NCBI GenBank assembly: GCA_047495785.1
Contig: JBLDXI010000020.1
Coordinates: 1,488,001 to 1,552,000, forward strand
Length of the DNA: 64,000 bases
Source: Lepidodermella squamata
Taxonomy: Eukaryota > Gastrotricha
Direction of reading: 5' to 3'
Positions 14,214-25,962 of this stretch are shown piece after piece. The notes below the pieces were generated by a model. The model made no database searches and was not told the origin of the DNA. It saw only the letters and a list, made by a program, of their open reading frames with translations. The position numbers and the translations under genes are program-made. How positions within the stretch are numbered: the first letter of the stretch is position 1; each line of letters begins with the position of its first letter.

Positions 14214-15788
14214 TTTCCGCAATCGATATCATGCAATAAATAAACTTCTGCGAGAAACAGGGATAAAAAAGTTTAACCTATGTTTAAAAAAGCACTACAG
14301 CGATCATGTCAATCTCAAATGTCAATGGCTGATTAAAATATTAGCAGCTTGAATACTAGAAATTGCTGAACAGGTGCTTAAAGCTGAAAACAGAACAACT
14401 GCACAGTTGAAATATGGCCTTGATAACATTGCTTTGTTGCACCCGAACCGCGAAATCTGTCGGTGCCCAGAAGAGAGTTTTCACCTAGCGCCTTATAGGC
14501 ATGTGATAATCACAATCAAAAGTAGAGAAGCCTCCGATTATCATTCGCTTTTCATTCGCTTTACTCCTTGACGCAATCGAAGCAGGCCAACACGTGAATC
14601 CGGACCTTTTTGACCTTGCTTTTCTGCCCGCCAAAACGCGCGCACCTCCGTTGCCTAAAAACTATAATGACCACTAATAATTTAAATAATATTTAATATG
14701 TTTAGATATAGTGTTTCAAATTGTAGTTGAAGTTTTTATAAGCCGCGAAAAATTCAAATACCAAAATCCATCGGCAGCACACACCCAGCACTGCGCTATT
14801 TTGCGGAGGGGTCTGGACAGAGGCATGTTCAGGCTCGCCCGTTTTACGACCTGCTGGTTGGGTTTCGCTGATCAGAAGGAAAGACCTATACCACCAAAGC
14901 TATTCTTGCAGCTGGCAAATTCTTCACGGTAGCGATAATATCACAGTCCAAGGTTGAAGTTTGAAGTTGAGACACTTTTTGCACAGTACCATTTCGGTGG
15001 CCTGGTAGATTCTGCGCGTTGAAGCTCTTGACCTACTGACCACTAGCTGATCGGAAGAAGAAAGTGTGAAAGCAAGACCTTGTCAGATGACCCAAGAAAA
15101 TTTGCTGGTGGACGCGCAATCTACATCGCCAGTCGTAGCGAGCAGTGAACATGTTGTCTACACGTTGGCATAAAATTCAATTTCCGTTTAATTTTCATTA
15201 AAAGCTTGAATCAGTGCGGCAAAATACATTGTATTCTTAACTTTGTCTAAAGGCGTTCGTCAAGCTGCTTTCGTCTTCGACTAGGAAACAACTTTTCAAT
15301 CATAGTATCACAATAGGGCCACAATAAGTGTACTTTTCTAATTTTTCCTCCATTGATTTGTGCCACAAGGCTTGTGTAAAACGCCGCCACCCCGGTGCAC
15401 GGGTTCTAATGCTCAATCTGAAACCAAAGTATATCGTCAGGAGACTGGTGATTGGGCTTATAACTACATCCATACTATCCACGAGAAATGGCCAATCTGT
15501 CTTGAGAAGTTGTCTCAATACATGCTTGAAGGCATTTGGCTAACGTGAAGAAGATTCATTATCAAGCCCAGAATTCATTTATCTATAGTTTGTACCACCG
15601 CTTTCTCGAAAAGCCCATTAGGGCAACCAATTGAGATGCACGATAAGAAAAGAGCCCGTAATTACTGTGAGCTATTTATGTCTATTCTTATGCAACTCAC
15701 CTATTTATTCGTCGGCATTAAAGATTTGTCCGCCGCCGTACTAAGAATTAACAATTTACTATTATTTTTTCCAGGATCATATTTTATT
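14214..15788. promoter_or_regulatory. Divergent intergenic region between paraplegin and the TPR-SET gene
   Basis: The flanking genes point away from each other, so both promoters should lie here. No coding sequence with a recognisable domain was found. The minus side ends in the acceptor-like tract at about 14248-14270 and the plus side in ttattttttccag at about 15760-15775. Confidence 0.4.
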
Positions 15789-17252
15789 ATGGATAAAGAA
15801 GTAGACAAGCTGAGAGCTACTGGTACGGCTTATTTCAATAGCTTCGAATACGATAAAGCGTCCGAATGTTACACGAAAGCCATCGAGCTGGATTCGCAGA
15901 ACCCGGTCTTATATGCCAATCGGGCAGCAGCGTACTTGGCTATTGGGGCGCGTCCAGACCTCGCCCTTGCAGATGCGGAGAAAGGCTTGGCACTGGATCC
16001 TACCAGCATGAAACTGGTGTATAGAAAGGCTCTGGCTCTGTTCAAGTTACGCCGCTTCGAAGAATGTTTGGTATTTCTGAAGGAGCAAAAAGTTCATCTT
16101 ACAGTACCAGAAGTTGCAGAAGTTCTGAAAAAAACCATAATTGCTTGCGACGAAATTAATCGAGGGCGCTACAATTACGAGCAACTTTACTTGGAAGCGG
16201 AAGCCAATCCGATATTAGAGCACGCTGATTTTTCTCGTTCTGACTTATTTGAGTTGAAGGTTGAAGGTGATCGTAAGCGAGGAATGTTTGCTAAGGAGTT
16301 CATTCCTAAAGGAACGTTGCTTGGCGGATATAAGGCTTTTAGCTACCGCGTTCAGCCACCTCCAGCTTCTTTGACAAACTCGCCGCTTATTCAGCAGGTG
16401 TTGCTTAAACTGATAATATCGCCGTCGTCAGGTCACGATTTTTTCAAGTTGTACGCTGGAGAAGATCTTGGATGGCTCGATGAGTATGATGAAGATTACA
16501 ATAAATTAGATGCAAAGCGCATTCAAAAAGTTGTTGAAATGAACGCGATTCAAGTGAAGAGAAAGCGCGATGTCATGGATGAAGCAATTTGGGTCACGCC
16601 TATGCTTATCAACCATACTTGTGTAGACGCGAATTGTTTCACTCAAATAATTGGCGATTTCATGTTTGTCAGGACCATCAAGGATGTACAAAAAGGCGAA
16701 CAGCTTTTGAAAGCTGATTTTCTAGCCAGTGACTCGTATGAGCAACGTTCGAAGCTTTTAAAAATGGCCGGTCGCACTTGCTCATGTCGTCTTTGTAAGA
16801 TGGAGAATTCGCAGAGTCAGACTACTAGAACGGCTATTTTGCAAATTATGGACAAGATGATTCGCATTGAGAATGATGGATTACCCGTCGGAAGCAAAAT
16901 CAAACGGCTGGAGAAACTGCTGGATGATTCGAAAGCGCTGAGGATCGACCAGTCTTTGCAACTGGTTGCTTGTGAAGTTTCCAAGCGCCTGATTCAATTC
17001 TATTTGAAGCAGGAAAAATTCCATGAGACGATTTCACTCAGCGAGGAAATGGCGGATCTAACTGAGAAATTGGGCCTTCTACACGAAACCCACGAGTTCG
17101 TTTTCGGTCTCAGCTGTGCCTACTCAGTTTTGGAAGATGACGACAAGTTTAACAAATGGGACAGCAAAGGTAAACAGTTGGCTGCATTGATGCTTGGTGA
17201 CGAGAAATGCCAGCCGCAATACTTGGAGGCTCGCATTGAAACTTGTTCTTGA
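15789..17252 (+). CDS. TPR- and SET-domain protein (SMYD-related lysine methyltransferase family)
   Basis: A single exon of 487 residues, unusual here because most genes have introns. Residues about 5-110 form TPR repeats (AYFNSFEYDKASECYTKAIELD, ANRAAAYLAIG, YRKALALFKLRRFEE). A SET domain follows: GMFAKEFIPKGTLLGG at its start, the cofactor/active-site NHTCVDANC at 275-283 and a post-SET zinc cluster CSCRLC near 331. It lacks a MYND finger, so it is not a classical SMYD1-5. It resembles the TPR-first SET proteins of invertebrates and SMYD4-like proteins. Substrate unknown. I chose the ATG at 15789 because an excellent acceptor (ttattttttccag) lies 13 nt before it and translation from there starts with the TPR. 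Mevalonate kinase follows after 109 nt. Confidence 0.8.
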   Translation: MDKEVDKLRATGTAYFNSFEYDKASECYTKAIELDSQNPVLYANRAAAYLAIGARPDLALADAEKGLALDPTSMKLVYRKALALFKLRRFEECLVFLKEQKVHLTVPEVAEVLKKTIIACDEINRGRYNYEQLYLEAEANPILEHADFSRSDLFELKVEGDRKRGMFAKEFIPKGTLLGGYKAFSYRVQPPPASLTNSPLIQQVLLKLIISPSSGHDFFKLYAGEDLGWLDEYDEDYNKLDAKRIQKVVEMNAIQVKRKRDVMDEAIWVTPMLINHTCVDANCFTQIIGDFMFVRTIKDVQKGEQLLKADFLASDSYEQRSKLLKMAGRTCSCRLCKMENSQSQTTRTAILQIMDKMIRIENDGLPVGSKIKRLEKLLDDSKALRIDQSLQLVACEVSKRLIQFYLKQEKFHETISLSEEMADLTEKLGLLHETHEFVFGLSCAYSVLEDDDKFNKWDSKGKQLAALMLGDEKCQPQYLEARIETCS

Positions 17253-17300
17253 GAAAACTTTAGTGAAATCATAGCAAATTCATTGTGCAATTTTTGGCTC

Positions 17301-17306
17301 AATAAA
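17301..17306 (+). terminator. Poly(A) signal of the TPR-SET gene
   Basis: AATAAA 48 nt after the TGA stop. A T-rich acceptor (tgtttttgttaaaagttag, ending 17348) follows about 42 nt later and precedes the mevalonate kinase ATG by 13 nt, the classic operon spacing. Confidence 0.55.
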
Positions 17307-17361
17307 ATTTAATGCTGAGTTAATCATCTTGTTTTTGTTAAAAGTTAGGATTGTTTAACTC

Positions 17362-18536
17362 ATGAAAATCGTAGCCGAGACTCCGGGAAAAGTTATAATA
17401 TCCGGTGAGCATGCTGTAGTTTACGGGCGATTGGGGCTGTCGACTAGCATTGGATTGAAAACTCTAGTAACACTAACGTCACCACGAACTTGTTCAGATG
17501 TAGCTCTAATTTCTTTGCATGTAGCTGCGTTCAATCTTGAACTTCAACTCACTGCAAACCAATGGCAAGATATGCTGACGCTTCCCCTTTGCCGAGACCT
17601 TGAACACGTAACTAGCGACTTCGAGTTGGTAACCAAGTTCTCGGAAAGCGTCATTCCGAGTGGCCTGGATGCTCCTGGCCAGATTGCCTTGAAGTTATTC
17701 ATCTATTTATTGCTGGCTGTTGTCAAATGCGATTCAAATGGCTTGCAAGAACGTGGTGGCTTTCATATTGTCGTTGATGGCGATCTGCCACTGAGTATGG
17801 GCTTAGGTTCCAGTGCCTCCTTCTCAGCCGGTTTGGCAGCAGTGCTGCAAGCCTTTATGAGAGGGGACGAAACCAAAGTGGATGAAGAATTTCTCACCGG
17901 GGTGAACAAGCTTGCCTTCCTAACGGAACAGTTTGCTCATGGCAAGGCTTCTGGTCTCGACAATTTCACTGTAGTAAACGGCGGACTGGTTGAAGCTAAG
18001 CAGGGCGTATTTTCGAAATGCCAACTTTCGCCTACTTTGAACCTGGAAAACTACTTGGTCATGATTATCGACAGTGGTGTTCCTAAATCAACGAAAACGG
18101 CTGTTTCTAATGTTAGAAGTTTCGTTGATGAATTTCCGGATGTCGCTCATCATCTCCTCGACTCTATCGAGAGTGTTTCTATTCAAGTCAAGGTGAAAAT
18201 TTGTTGAAAAATTTGATGTATTTTGCAACGATTTCATTCTAGAATGCTATATCGAGTTCGCGAGGTGACCAGCTACAAAAGCTGTTGGGTGTAAACCATT
18301 GCCTGTTGAAAGCACTAGGCGTTTCCCACATTAAGCTGGATGAAATTGTTTCAATTTGCGAACAATTTGGCATTGGAGCGAAGCTGACTGGCGGCGGTGG
18401 CGGCGGCATGGTTTTAGCTCTTCTAGATCGCACTGACAAGTTGTTACAGCTGGAGCAGAGCCTGTCTGGGAAAGGCTTTAAAGTCTATAAAACCAACATG
18501 ACCAGCGATGGATTGCAATTATTTATAAAGAAATAA
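17362..18536 (+). CDS. MVK: Mevalonate kinase
   Basis: Two exons, 17362-18192 and 18243-18536, give 374 residues (human enzyme 396). It phosphorylates mevalonate with ATP in the isoprenoid/sterol pathway. GHMP-kinase signatures are all present: PGKVIISGEHAVVYG at the N-terminus, PLSMGLGSSASFSAGLA (about 143-160) forming the ATP loop, the KASGLDNF catalytic-aspartate segment, and the C-terminal glycine loop KLTGGGGGGM (about 325-334). The intron is 50 bp. Start choice is firm because the conserved GEHAVVYG lies 14 residues in. The TAA stop lies inside AATAAA (18532-18537). It sits 109 nt behind the TPR-SET gene, likely in the same primary transcript. Confidence 0.96.
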
Positions 18537-20499
18537 ATCAATTTTTATTAATTTTGTTACTTGCGTTGGAATTATGTTTTTCTGAGATTAATGCATGGCA
18601 CCAGGCGCAATTATAGCAGATGAGCGTTTGTACGGGCTGGAGACGAATTTTTCCCATCACCAGGGGCTGTAAGATTCCATTTAAAGCCATATGTTATTCT
18701 AAAATAATCAAATGGATTGGAAAATGTTGAACATTTTCTATTGATTGTGATGCCGAACAACAGCGTGCGAATACAGGACAACCGGCAATGTACGCAATTC
18801 AACAAGATTCTTGAAGATTAGGTAGCTGCCCATGCGTTGTAGGTAGATCCATTCGCATCCCATATATATGTGCGCAGTTACATTATATCATTATCTTGAT
18901 ATTACGCTTTTTATAAACTAAAAAGAAATATTTTCGTTTCGCCCCGCCGTACAATCTTGTATTTTCTCGGGTTTTTTTGGCCTTCCCACCTCGCCTAATG
19001 CCTGAGGCTTGTTGAGACTGGTTATTAGGTATATAATGAAAATATAAAAAACAGGGGAAAAGATAATAATCGAACGCGCGTACTCACCGATTCACGATGT
19101 ATCAGATGTCTTGTTTGTATTTTTAGGCGATTGGTGGTTGCCAGCGCAAGTTGGAAAACGCGGGATCGTTTCCGAAAAACCGATCGCATTAGCGCCTAAA
19201 AAACCGATTAAATACGCCGCTGTATATCATGCGAACAGTGCGAACGAGCGCACTTCATAAAGCTTGATACCATTGGTTATTCTTGTTGTCTGCGCGCCTT
19301 TTTGCGGCTGTTTGCATTTCCGGTGAAATAATAATAATGATTTATCTGTTCGGCATATAATATGGCACTGAAACGATCTTATTTACGCCTCGCATTTTCT
19401 TACTTGATATCACATTTGCTAGCTGGAAGAGGCTTTCACTGGATGTGTTCGGCCATTCTAACATATTTTACTACTATTCTCGGTATTAGTTCGAGGGAAT
19501 TAAGTTCAGAAACCGATCCTTTAATTGCATTGCCACCACAATCTATGGATAACCTTTGACCGATGCACTGCGCGGCGCCGTTTTTCCTCATTTCTTGCGC
19601 TAACAAAAGTATGAAAGGGTGTAGATTTTCCGCGGCTTTCTCATGCGGTCACAAAATAATCATACCGAACGGCAGCTACATCTTACGGTACAATAACATA
19701 CCAGATGCACCATGTCTCTCGTCGCCCATCAATAATGCCAATAATCTCTTCCATAGCGTTTTAAAACTTTCCCACCCGCGCCGTTCACTGAAGCGTGCCG
19801 GCGGATATTTGTGGCGCGCAATCTAACCAAGTAGATATCTCATTAATCGCCTTTTACGCTGGAAAATAGCGGAATGAAAATATATCAATATAAGCTTGAA
19901 AATATAGGTATTGCATGTTATTTATTGTTACCCGCATCAGGTCTTGTATATACAACAACTCCTAGATTACAGCTACTGTTATTCTTTCACCCAGGTCTGC
20001 GAGAATATACGATTTCGGCTTCCTGAATTCACTGACCAACCAGAAAAAAGTTTTACAACAAAAACAGACCTTACCGCTGCTCTTTAATGAGGCCTATAAT
20101 GAAGCGGATAAAATAGCCTCAAGGCAGCCCGCATCCTTTAGTCATAGCTGTCAGTTTCTTGTTTATATTTTTCTTCATATCGTAAATATGTAATTTTTAC
20201 TATATAGGCTCTATCTCTGCATATACATTTTAAAGTAAACTCGCTCATCAAAAACTCCAGCCGTAGCATGAGACTATATAAACTAATATTGTTTTTCTTC
20301 ATTGTATGCAACGACTTGATCATCAATTTTTGAATAGAGCTGATTTAATTTTTATGCTGAATTTTATTGCTGCTCTGAGCATACTACAAATGTAAAAAAG
20401 CAATACAAACAGGAAAATTTGCCATGATTCTTACATATTGTATGTTTATCTATAATTATTTGGTTAGTACTTCGCAGATGAAAATTTTTGTAATATGTA
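18537..20499. other. Intergenic or 5' non-coding region before the PFTAIRE kinase
   Basis: Two adjacent small open frames (19362-19559 and 19563-19826) show no recognisable domain, start context or splice signals. The region probably contains the kinase promoter and perhaps a first exon I cannot place. It ends in the acceptor ttgtaatatgtag at 20499. Confidence 0.35.
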
Positions 20500-22258
20500 G
20501 GTTTAAAGGATCCGAAGGAAAAAGATCACACAAAAGATGTGAACAGCACTGTCGCTAGCAACAACATTTTACAGGCTAAAATCAAGGCTGATTCTGCTGC
20601 CACTACTCCTGATCCTCGAAAAAATTCATCACTTGTACTTGACGGCAGTCAGTCAGGTCGAACGGACATGAGCGATCGAACTTGGAGCGATGATCAGACT
20701 GATCAGTCAACGGTGAATGGAGTGGCCAACAACCACTCTACAGTCACAACGACGTCGACATCGGCAGCGCAACGGCGCTCAAAATCTGTTATGAATGGGC
20801 GAAACAAGGCTTCGAAATTACGCGCTGTCTCAGTTTTATCGATTTGTGGTCTTTCAAAAAACGGCCCAAGCACTGGCTCTAGTAACATGTTGAACAGTTG
20901 TGCAGGTGGGGATCATCATTTAGCCAAGTCTTACGAGCAGAAACGGCCCGTATCAGCAGCGAAATCGACTCAAACGCTCACGACAATGTTGAACTATCCC
21001 GATGACCCTACGATAAGTAGCGAGGATTTAGTTCAATTGGAAGAGGAATCGCAAACAGATACGAGTCAAACTGACAATGTAAGTAATCCAACAACACGCC
21101 TGCGAGGAAAAGAGCGTATGGCACTGTATCGCAAGCTGGAACTTGTCGGCGAAGGGTCATACGCCAAGGTCTTCAAAGGTTACAGCCTGTTAATCAAGCA
21201 GATTGTAGCGCTCAAAGAATTTAGCTTGGAGGGAGATGAAGGCGTGCCATTTACCGCCATTCGTGAAGCTTCACTTCTGCGCAAGCTCCGCCACGCTAAC
21301 ATTGTCACCCTGCACGACATTGTGCTCACGCCACGCAAGCTTTTGTTCGTTTTCGAATACGTGCTTTCCGACCTTCATCGCTACCTGCAACTATGTCCCA
21401 ATGGTATTTGCGTTGATAATACCCGGGTGTTTTTCTATCAACTATTACGTGGATTGGCCTACTGCCACGCTCAACGAATCCTGCATAGGTAATTTTTTTT
21501 AATTTCATAATATCAATATAATCTCTCGGTTTTCAGAGATTTGAAACCTCAAAATCTGCTGATTTCCCCCGATGGCGAGTTGAAAATTTGCGACTTCGGT
21601 TTGGCTCGAGCGAAATCGATTCCCGTAAAAACCCTGTCGTCTGAAGTTGTAACGCTTTGGTACCGGTCACCAGATGTTTTGATGGGCTCAACTGACTACG
21701 ACTCTTCGCTGGACACTTGGGCAGCTGGCTGCATTTTAGTTGAGATGTTGACAGGTTGGCCTCTATTTCCAGGCCGACAAACCGCCGAAGACCAGGTACG
21801 CACCTCATTAGCGACGAACTTTTCATCATTTACAATTCATACAGGTGGACCTGATATTTCGAGCTTTCGGTACTCCTACGCCGACATCCTGGCCGGGGTT
21901 ATTTAAATTGCCGTTGGCAAACAACGCTGTATCAAAATCTGTTTACCTGGCGCCGCGATCATTTGTCGAGGCAGTTCCGCGGTTGCGCAAGGCTGCCAGC
22001 ATTGATCCAACCGCAATTGAACTGGCTCAATCATTTTTACGAATGTTACCCAAGTTGCGATTGACCGCTGCCGCTGCCCTTTCCCATCCATTTTTTGCTA
22101 GCTTTCCTTCGTCGGTTTTCGCACTGCCCCCCGAAATGTCAGTTTTTGAGTCGCCACATGTTCATTTGATACCTGACTTCGCTCTCAAGCAGCACCGGTT
22201 GAGGGCGTCCTTTGCTGATTCTTACAGCCATGTGGAGCGACAATATAATCAAAAATGA
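20500..22258 (+). CDS. CDK14: CDK14/PFTAIRE-type cyclin-dependent kinase (5' end uncertain)
   Basis: Exons 20500-21488, 21537-21795 and 21845-22258. The kinase domain has [14 protein letters not shown], the literal cyclin-binding helix PFTAIRE (21247-21267) that defines this family, [12 protein letters not shown] across the first splice site, DFGLARAKS, and [10 protein letters not shown] in place of the usual APE. Vertebrate CDK14/15 and fly Eip63E are the relatives; CDK14 with cyclin Y phosphorylates LRP6 in Wnt signalling. A Ser/Thr-rich N-terminal extension precedes the kinase. The frame is open back to the acceptor at 20499 without an ATG. Either an upstream coding exon exists, or translation begins at the in-frame ATG at 20668. 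The poly(A) signal is at 22410-22415. Confidence 0.9.
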
Positions 22259-22923
22259 AGGCTAAAAAACTTGACTGCCGATTGCCAATCTTCCATCGGT
22301 GAATAACTACTCATGATGAATGGAACGATATGATTTTTGAAATTTCACAGCTAGCATTCAGTAGCGAATTTGAAATTTCGATACTGATACTTTAGATCAA
22401 GTTTTTCGAAATAAATAATGGAATAATTGGACTACCAAATGCTTCGTGAGATGCTTAGGTATATACCTCGAGCTTTTGCTTGCGATATCATCTACGACCG
22501 CTCCAACATTACCTGGACCAGTGATTCGCTTTCATCGCATCGGCATTCAAATATATTCAAAGTGCCTCGGTCTCTTCGTGAAAGTGCGTGAAAGTGCCTT
22601 GCTTATGTTTTCCCTTTGAATGTATGGCCGTGAATTCACCGTTATGTTTCATCGTCAAGCCTGTTGTTATATAATTTAAATCTGGGGGATTTCAGCTATG
22701 AAAATGCATCGGCCAGCCAGCATTTAGAGTCAATAATTCGAAATAGAACCCCAGTCAACCACCGTATGTTCAAGCATGTAGAATAGCATTCTCGCGCTAT
22801 TTATCTGGCGGTTTTATTGCAGTTATATCATGTAATTAAAAACTTTGTTTCATTTCGAATCTTAACATCATTTCAAATTTCGAAGATGAGCACTGGAGTA
22901 AATCAAATAACATTGGATTGTTT
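22259..22923. other. Convergent intergenic region between the PFTAIRE kinase and the F-box gene
   Basis: Contains the kinase 3'UTR with AATAAA at 22410-22415. Nothing else recognisable; both flanking genes end here. Confidence 0.5.
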
Positions 22924-24658
22924 TCAATCATCAAACGAGTTCATGCTGTCAGCATCATCAAAATCATCTTCTTCGTCTCCCCATTCATCCGCATCGCCAA
23001 CATCATCGTCTACGTCGTCCAAATCGGCGAAGAACCCAATCTGCTCTATGGGGACATGCCGGTGACGAATGCAATCACGGCTCTTAAGCGGCCATTCCTC
23101 TTCAGTGATATTTTGCAAAGCACCCGGCTCCGCATGAGCCACAACGGGCATTCTCGAAATGTCACCCCAGTTGCACATCAATAGAACACCGCCCGTCTTC
23201 AGCATATTGACAAACGAAGCATCAGCTTCGACATGGCTGCCTGTATTAACAATTTAAAATTTCGAAATTATTATTTCGATTAAACTTGAATTACCTGGAG
23301 TGATGACAGTAATTGGACTGTATAAAGTAGACGAGTTCGGTTTAGCATTGCGAGCTGAAACAATGTTTTGAATAGACTCGTTGTTAATTTCAGGGCAATC
23401 AGCAACATTGAGCAGGCGTAAGCGAGGGCACATCACCGCGATAAAGCGAAGCAGATCGCCAGACACCTTGCACAGCCCTCGCAAACTCAGCTTTTCGATC
23501 ATGAGATTCCCGTTCAAAAACGTCTTGATGTCATCATCGCCCAAATCGCAATTATCTCTTAAATCGATGCTTTTAATCTTGTTAAGGTAGACTAGATCGT
23601 TCTCTTTTAGACCGCATCGTCTGAGAGAAATTTCAACCAGGCGGCAATCGGACGATGCAAGAAATGACAACGTGGCACCGGCGGGTCCCCCAGAAAGATC
23701 CTTGCTAGCAGGATTAACAATCAATGACTCCAACGAGGAGGCAAATTTCCAAACCGAAGCGTCCAAGCCAACAGGTAATTCAGGCAAGACCAACTGGCGA
23801 AGATTGGGCATAGCGAACTTCGGGAATGTCGACAGATGAGCGACAGTGATTGTTGGAAAAGTTTGACAAAATATCCGCTCCAAACGATCAACATCCGTCG
23901 GCTTCGCTTTTATTTTTATGAACCGGAGATGCGGAGATTTCAACGGGAACAGCTTATCACAGGTTTCAGACAACTTATCAGCAGATTCAGTGACGAGATT
24001 AGGCGGAAATTCCAGATCCAGAGTTGAGAAATCAAAGGTTAGATGCGTCAGTTGTCTGCAGCTTCGAACCAACACTTGTAGAGCTGTGACAAAGAAAATT
24101 AACAGGTATAAAATATAGTTGAAAATATCTTACTGGTCAGACTCATATTTCCGCCATCGGCGACTAAATGCAGTCGACGAATGTTGGAGTTTCGGCGAAA
24201 CAGTTCACGGAAACAAGAATTATTAGCCCGATAGCACTTGATAGATAGCTCCTCGAGTGATCTCAAGCGTTTTGCGAGTAACTTGACCGTGTTGGGCGCT
24301 ATCTTCACTTTATCCGAGTTCAAATTCAAGCAACGAAGCGACGACCATCGGTTGACGTCGTTGAAAATGCGACTTAGTAAGAAATGATCGATATAGCAAT
24401 ATCTCGATGCGAAGGTACTTTGCGAATCGCTAACAACTAACGGCGGCATTGATAGATCAAGGGTCAACATATTGGCAATGGTAATCTGAAAGATAGTAAG
24501 ATACGTGGAAAAATTAGAATGCCTTTATGAAAAATTTCTACCTCAACAATTCTGTACATCTGCCGGCTAACGGATTTCAATTTAAACAAAGTTGGCAGGT
24601 CAATGAACTGGAAAACTCGTGACCACAGTTCAGCAGGAATCCTTTCGATCTTAAACAT
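22924..24658 (-). CDS. F-box / leucine-rich-repeat protein with an acidic tail
   Basis: Four exons, 24658-24542, 24485-24134, 24083-23295 and 23240-22924, join to 524 residues. The first 40 residues read as an F-box (IPAELWSRVFQFIDLPTLFK, then KLKSVSRQMYRIVE), the motif that binds SKP1 in SCF ubiquitin ligases. The rest shows irregular leucine-rich repeats (LRCLNLNSDKVKI, LVEISLRRCGLKENDL, IEKLSLRGLCKVSG, LRLLNVADCPEINNESIQN) that would choose the substrate. The last 40 residues are strongly acidic (DLDDVDDDVGDADEWGDEEDDF). I cannot assign an FBXL orthologue. The ATG lies only 25 nt after the stop of the RRM gene on the same strand, with an AG acceptor (gcgttaagcag) in the gap. Confidence 0.75.
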
Positions 24659-24683
24659 CGAATAATAAAATATTTCTCACTGC
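24659..24683 (-). promoter_or_regulatory. 25-nt inter-cistronic gap with splice acceptor (RRM gene to F-box gene)
   Basis: The upstream stop codon TAA is immediately followed by GCAG, making taagcag, a usable 3' splice site. The downstream ATG follows 21 nt later. No AATAAA fits in the gap, so cleavage and acceptor use would have to occur almost at the same place. Confidence 0.5.
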
Positions 24684-25288
24684 TTAACGCATTACCAAGC
24701 CGTGCTTCGAATCTTCCGCTTCCATAGGTTCCACCTTAAAATAAAATAGTCATTAGGTCCGGTTCGTATAACTAGAGTTTAAATCTAACTTTACAGCTGC
24801 ACTCAACTTCCTCCATTTTTTCAGCAGGAGCGATAGCTTTCGTCCAATCGACGATTCCGCCCTCTTGGGTAGCAGTTGAACTGACAGGTTGTATCTTCTT
24901 ATCTTTCTTATCTTTTTTGTCCTTGCTATTATGCTTTTTCGACTTCGCAAAGGACGCTTTGACTGTTCGAACGGCGTTACTATCTTGAAGCAGAACACTG
25001 CCATCTTCTGCGGCTTTCACGAACTTTTCGGCCGACTCTTCTTTTAAAAACTCAATATATCCGTAGCCGGCATTCAGCGCCCCATTGCGACCTTTCCCAG
25101 GTTTTCTTTCGACTAGAAACACGTGTTTTATAGTGCCATGTTCTTTGGCAACTTTTGCCAAATCGTTTTCAGCACACTGTAAACACAACAATTATAAACA
25201 TTATTCTGATCTGTTCAAACTTGAAGCTTCATACTGTAAACGGGCAGTTCCAAACAAAAACTCTGGTCTTCTTCTTCATTTGATTCAT
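24684..25288 (-). CDS. Small single-RRM RNA-binding protein
   Basis: Exons 25288-25235, 25176-24808 and 24734-24684 give 157 residues. One RRM is plain: RNP2 TRVFVWNCPFT spans the first splice site and RNP1 is NAGYGYIEFL, at about residues 8-90. A lysine-rich stretch (KKHNSKDKKDKKDKK) and an acidic tail follow. The last intron uses a weak gttgag donor chosen because it is the only one that keeps frame, so the last 17 residues are less sure. I do not recognise an orthologue; single-RRM proteins of this size act in mRNA processing or ribosome assembly. An acceptor (gattgcaattttag) precedes the ATG by 8 nt. The F-box gene starts 25 nt after its stop. Confidence 0.7.
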
Positions 25289-25962
25289 CAATTTCCTAAA
25301 ATTGCAATCAAACAGGTAAAAACAAGAATGTAGTTATCCTAAACGACTTTACTGGGAACAACATCGAATAGTACAAATGTAGTTGTGATATTGCTATGTA
25401 CATACTGCATCACACTAAAAATGCGGAAGGCTGGTTTAGTGTGGCGATGTGGGAGTAAGCTCTTTCCAAAAGTCAGGTCAACTGAAAACGATCAATCTTA
25501 TACAGTATCAATCAAATGATGTTCGCATCAACAAGTAGCAAGCATATTATTCAGAAACTATGGCGCATCGTGGCGTTCGAAATAAAAAGCAACATGTCTA
25601 CCTTGCATCCAGCGAGAGAAAACGATAGGTGGCGTAGATACATTCTTTGCTTGAGACAAGTCATGTAAAATTATAGTTAATAATTATCATTACTCGAGTT
25701 GTTATGAGAAAAATAGTCCATAACAGGTTTCCAATAAGAAAAATTGGAATTCGCTTCCAGACAAAGAAAAATCAATTAGTTCTAGCCATCGCTCATTAAC
25801 AGCGATTGTAAAACTGGAAAAAATCGGCTCATGTTTCGCACAGTTCTTTAAACATGAGACGCGAGACCATTGCATCGAATCGATATTTTTAAATAAAAAA
25901 GTGGTCTCTTTGATATAAAGTTCCAGTAGAGCCCTAAATTTACACTAGAAATCAGAACTAAA
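25289..25962. other. Intergenic, 3' region of the ZMYM gene
   Basis: Lies between two minus-strand genes. I see no coding feature; it should hold the ZMYM 3'UTR and end in the T-rich acceptor before the RRM gene. Confidence 0.4.

Noticed and set aside
19362-19826. Two adjacent small frames before the PFTAIRE kinase
   Set aside because: No homology recognised, no shared splice pattern; could not support a gene.
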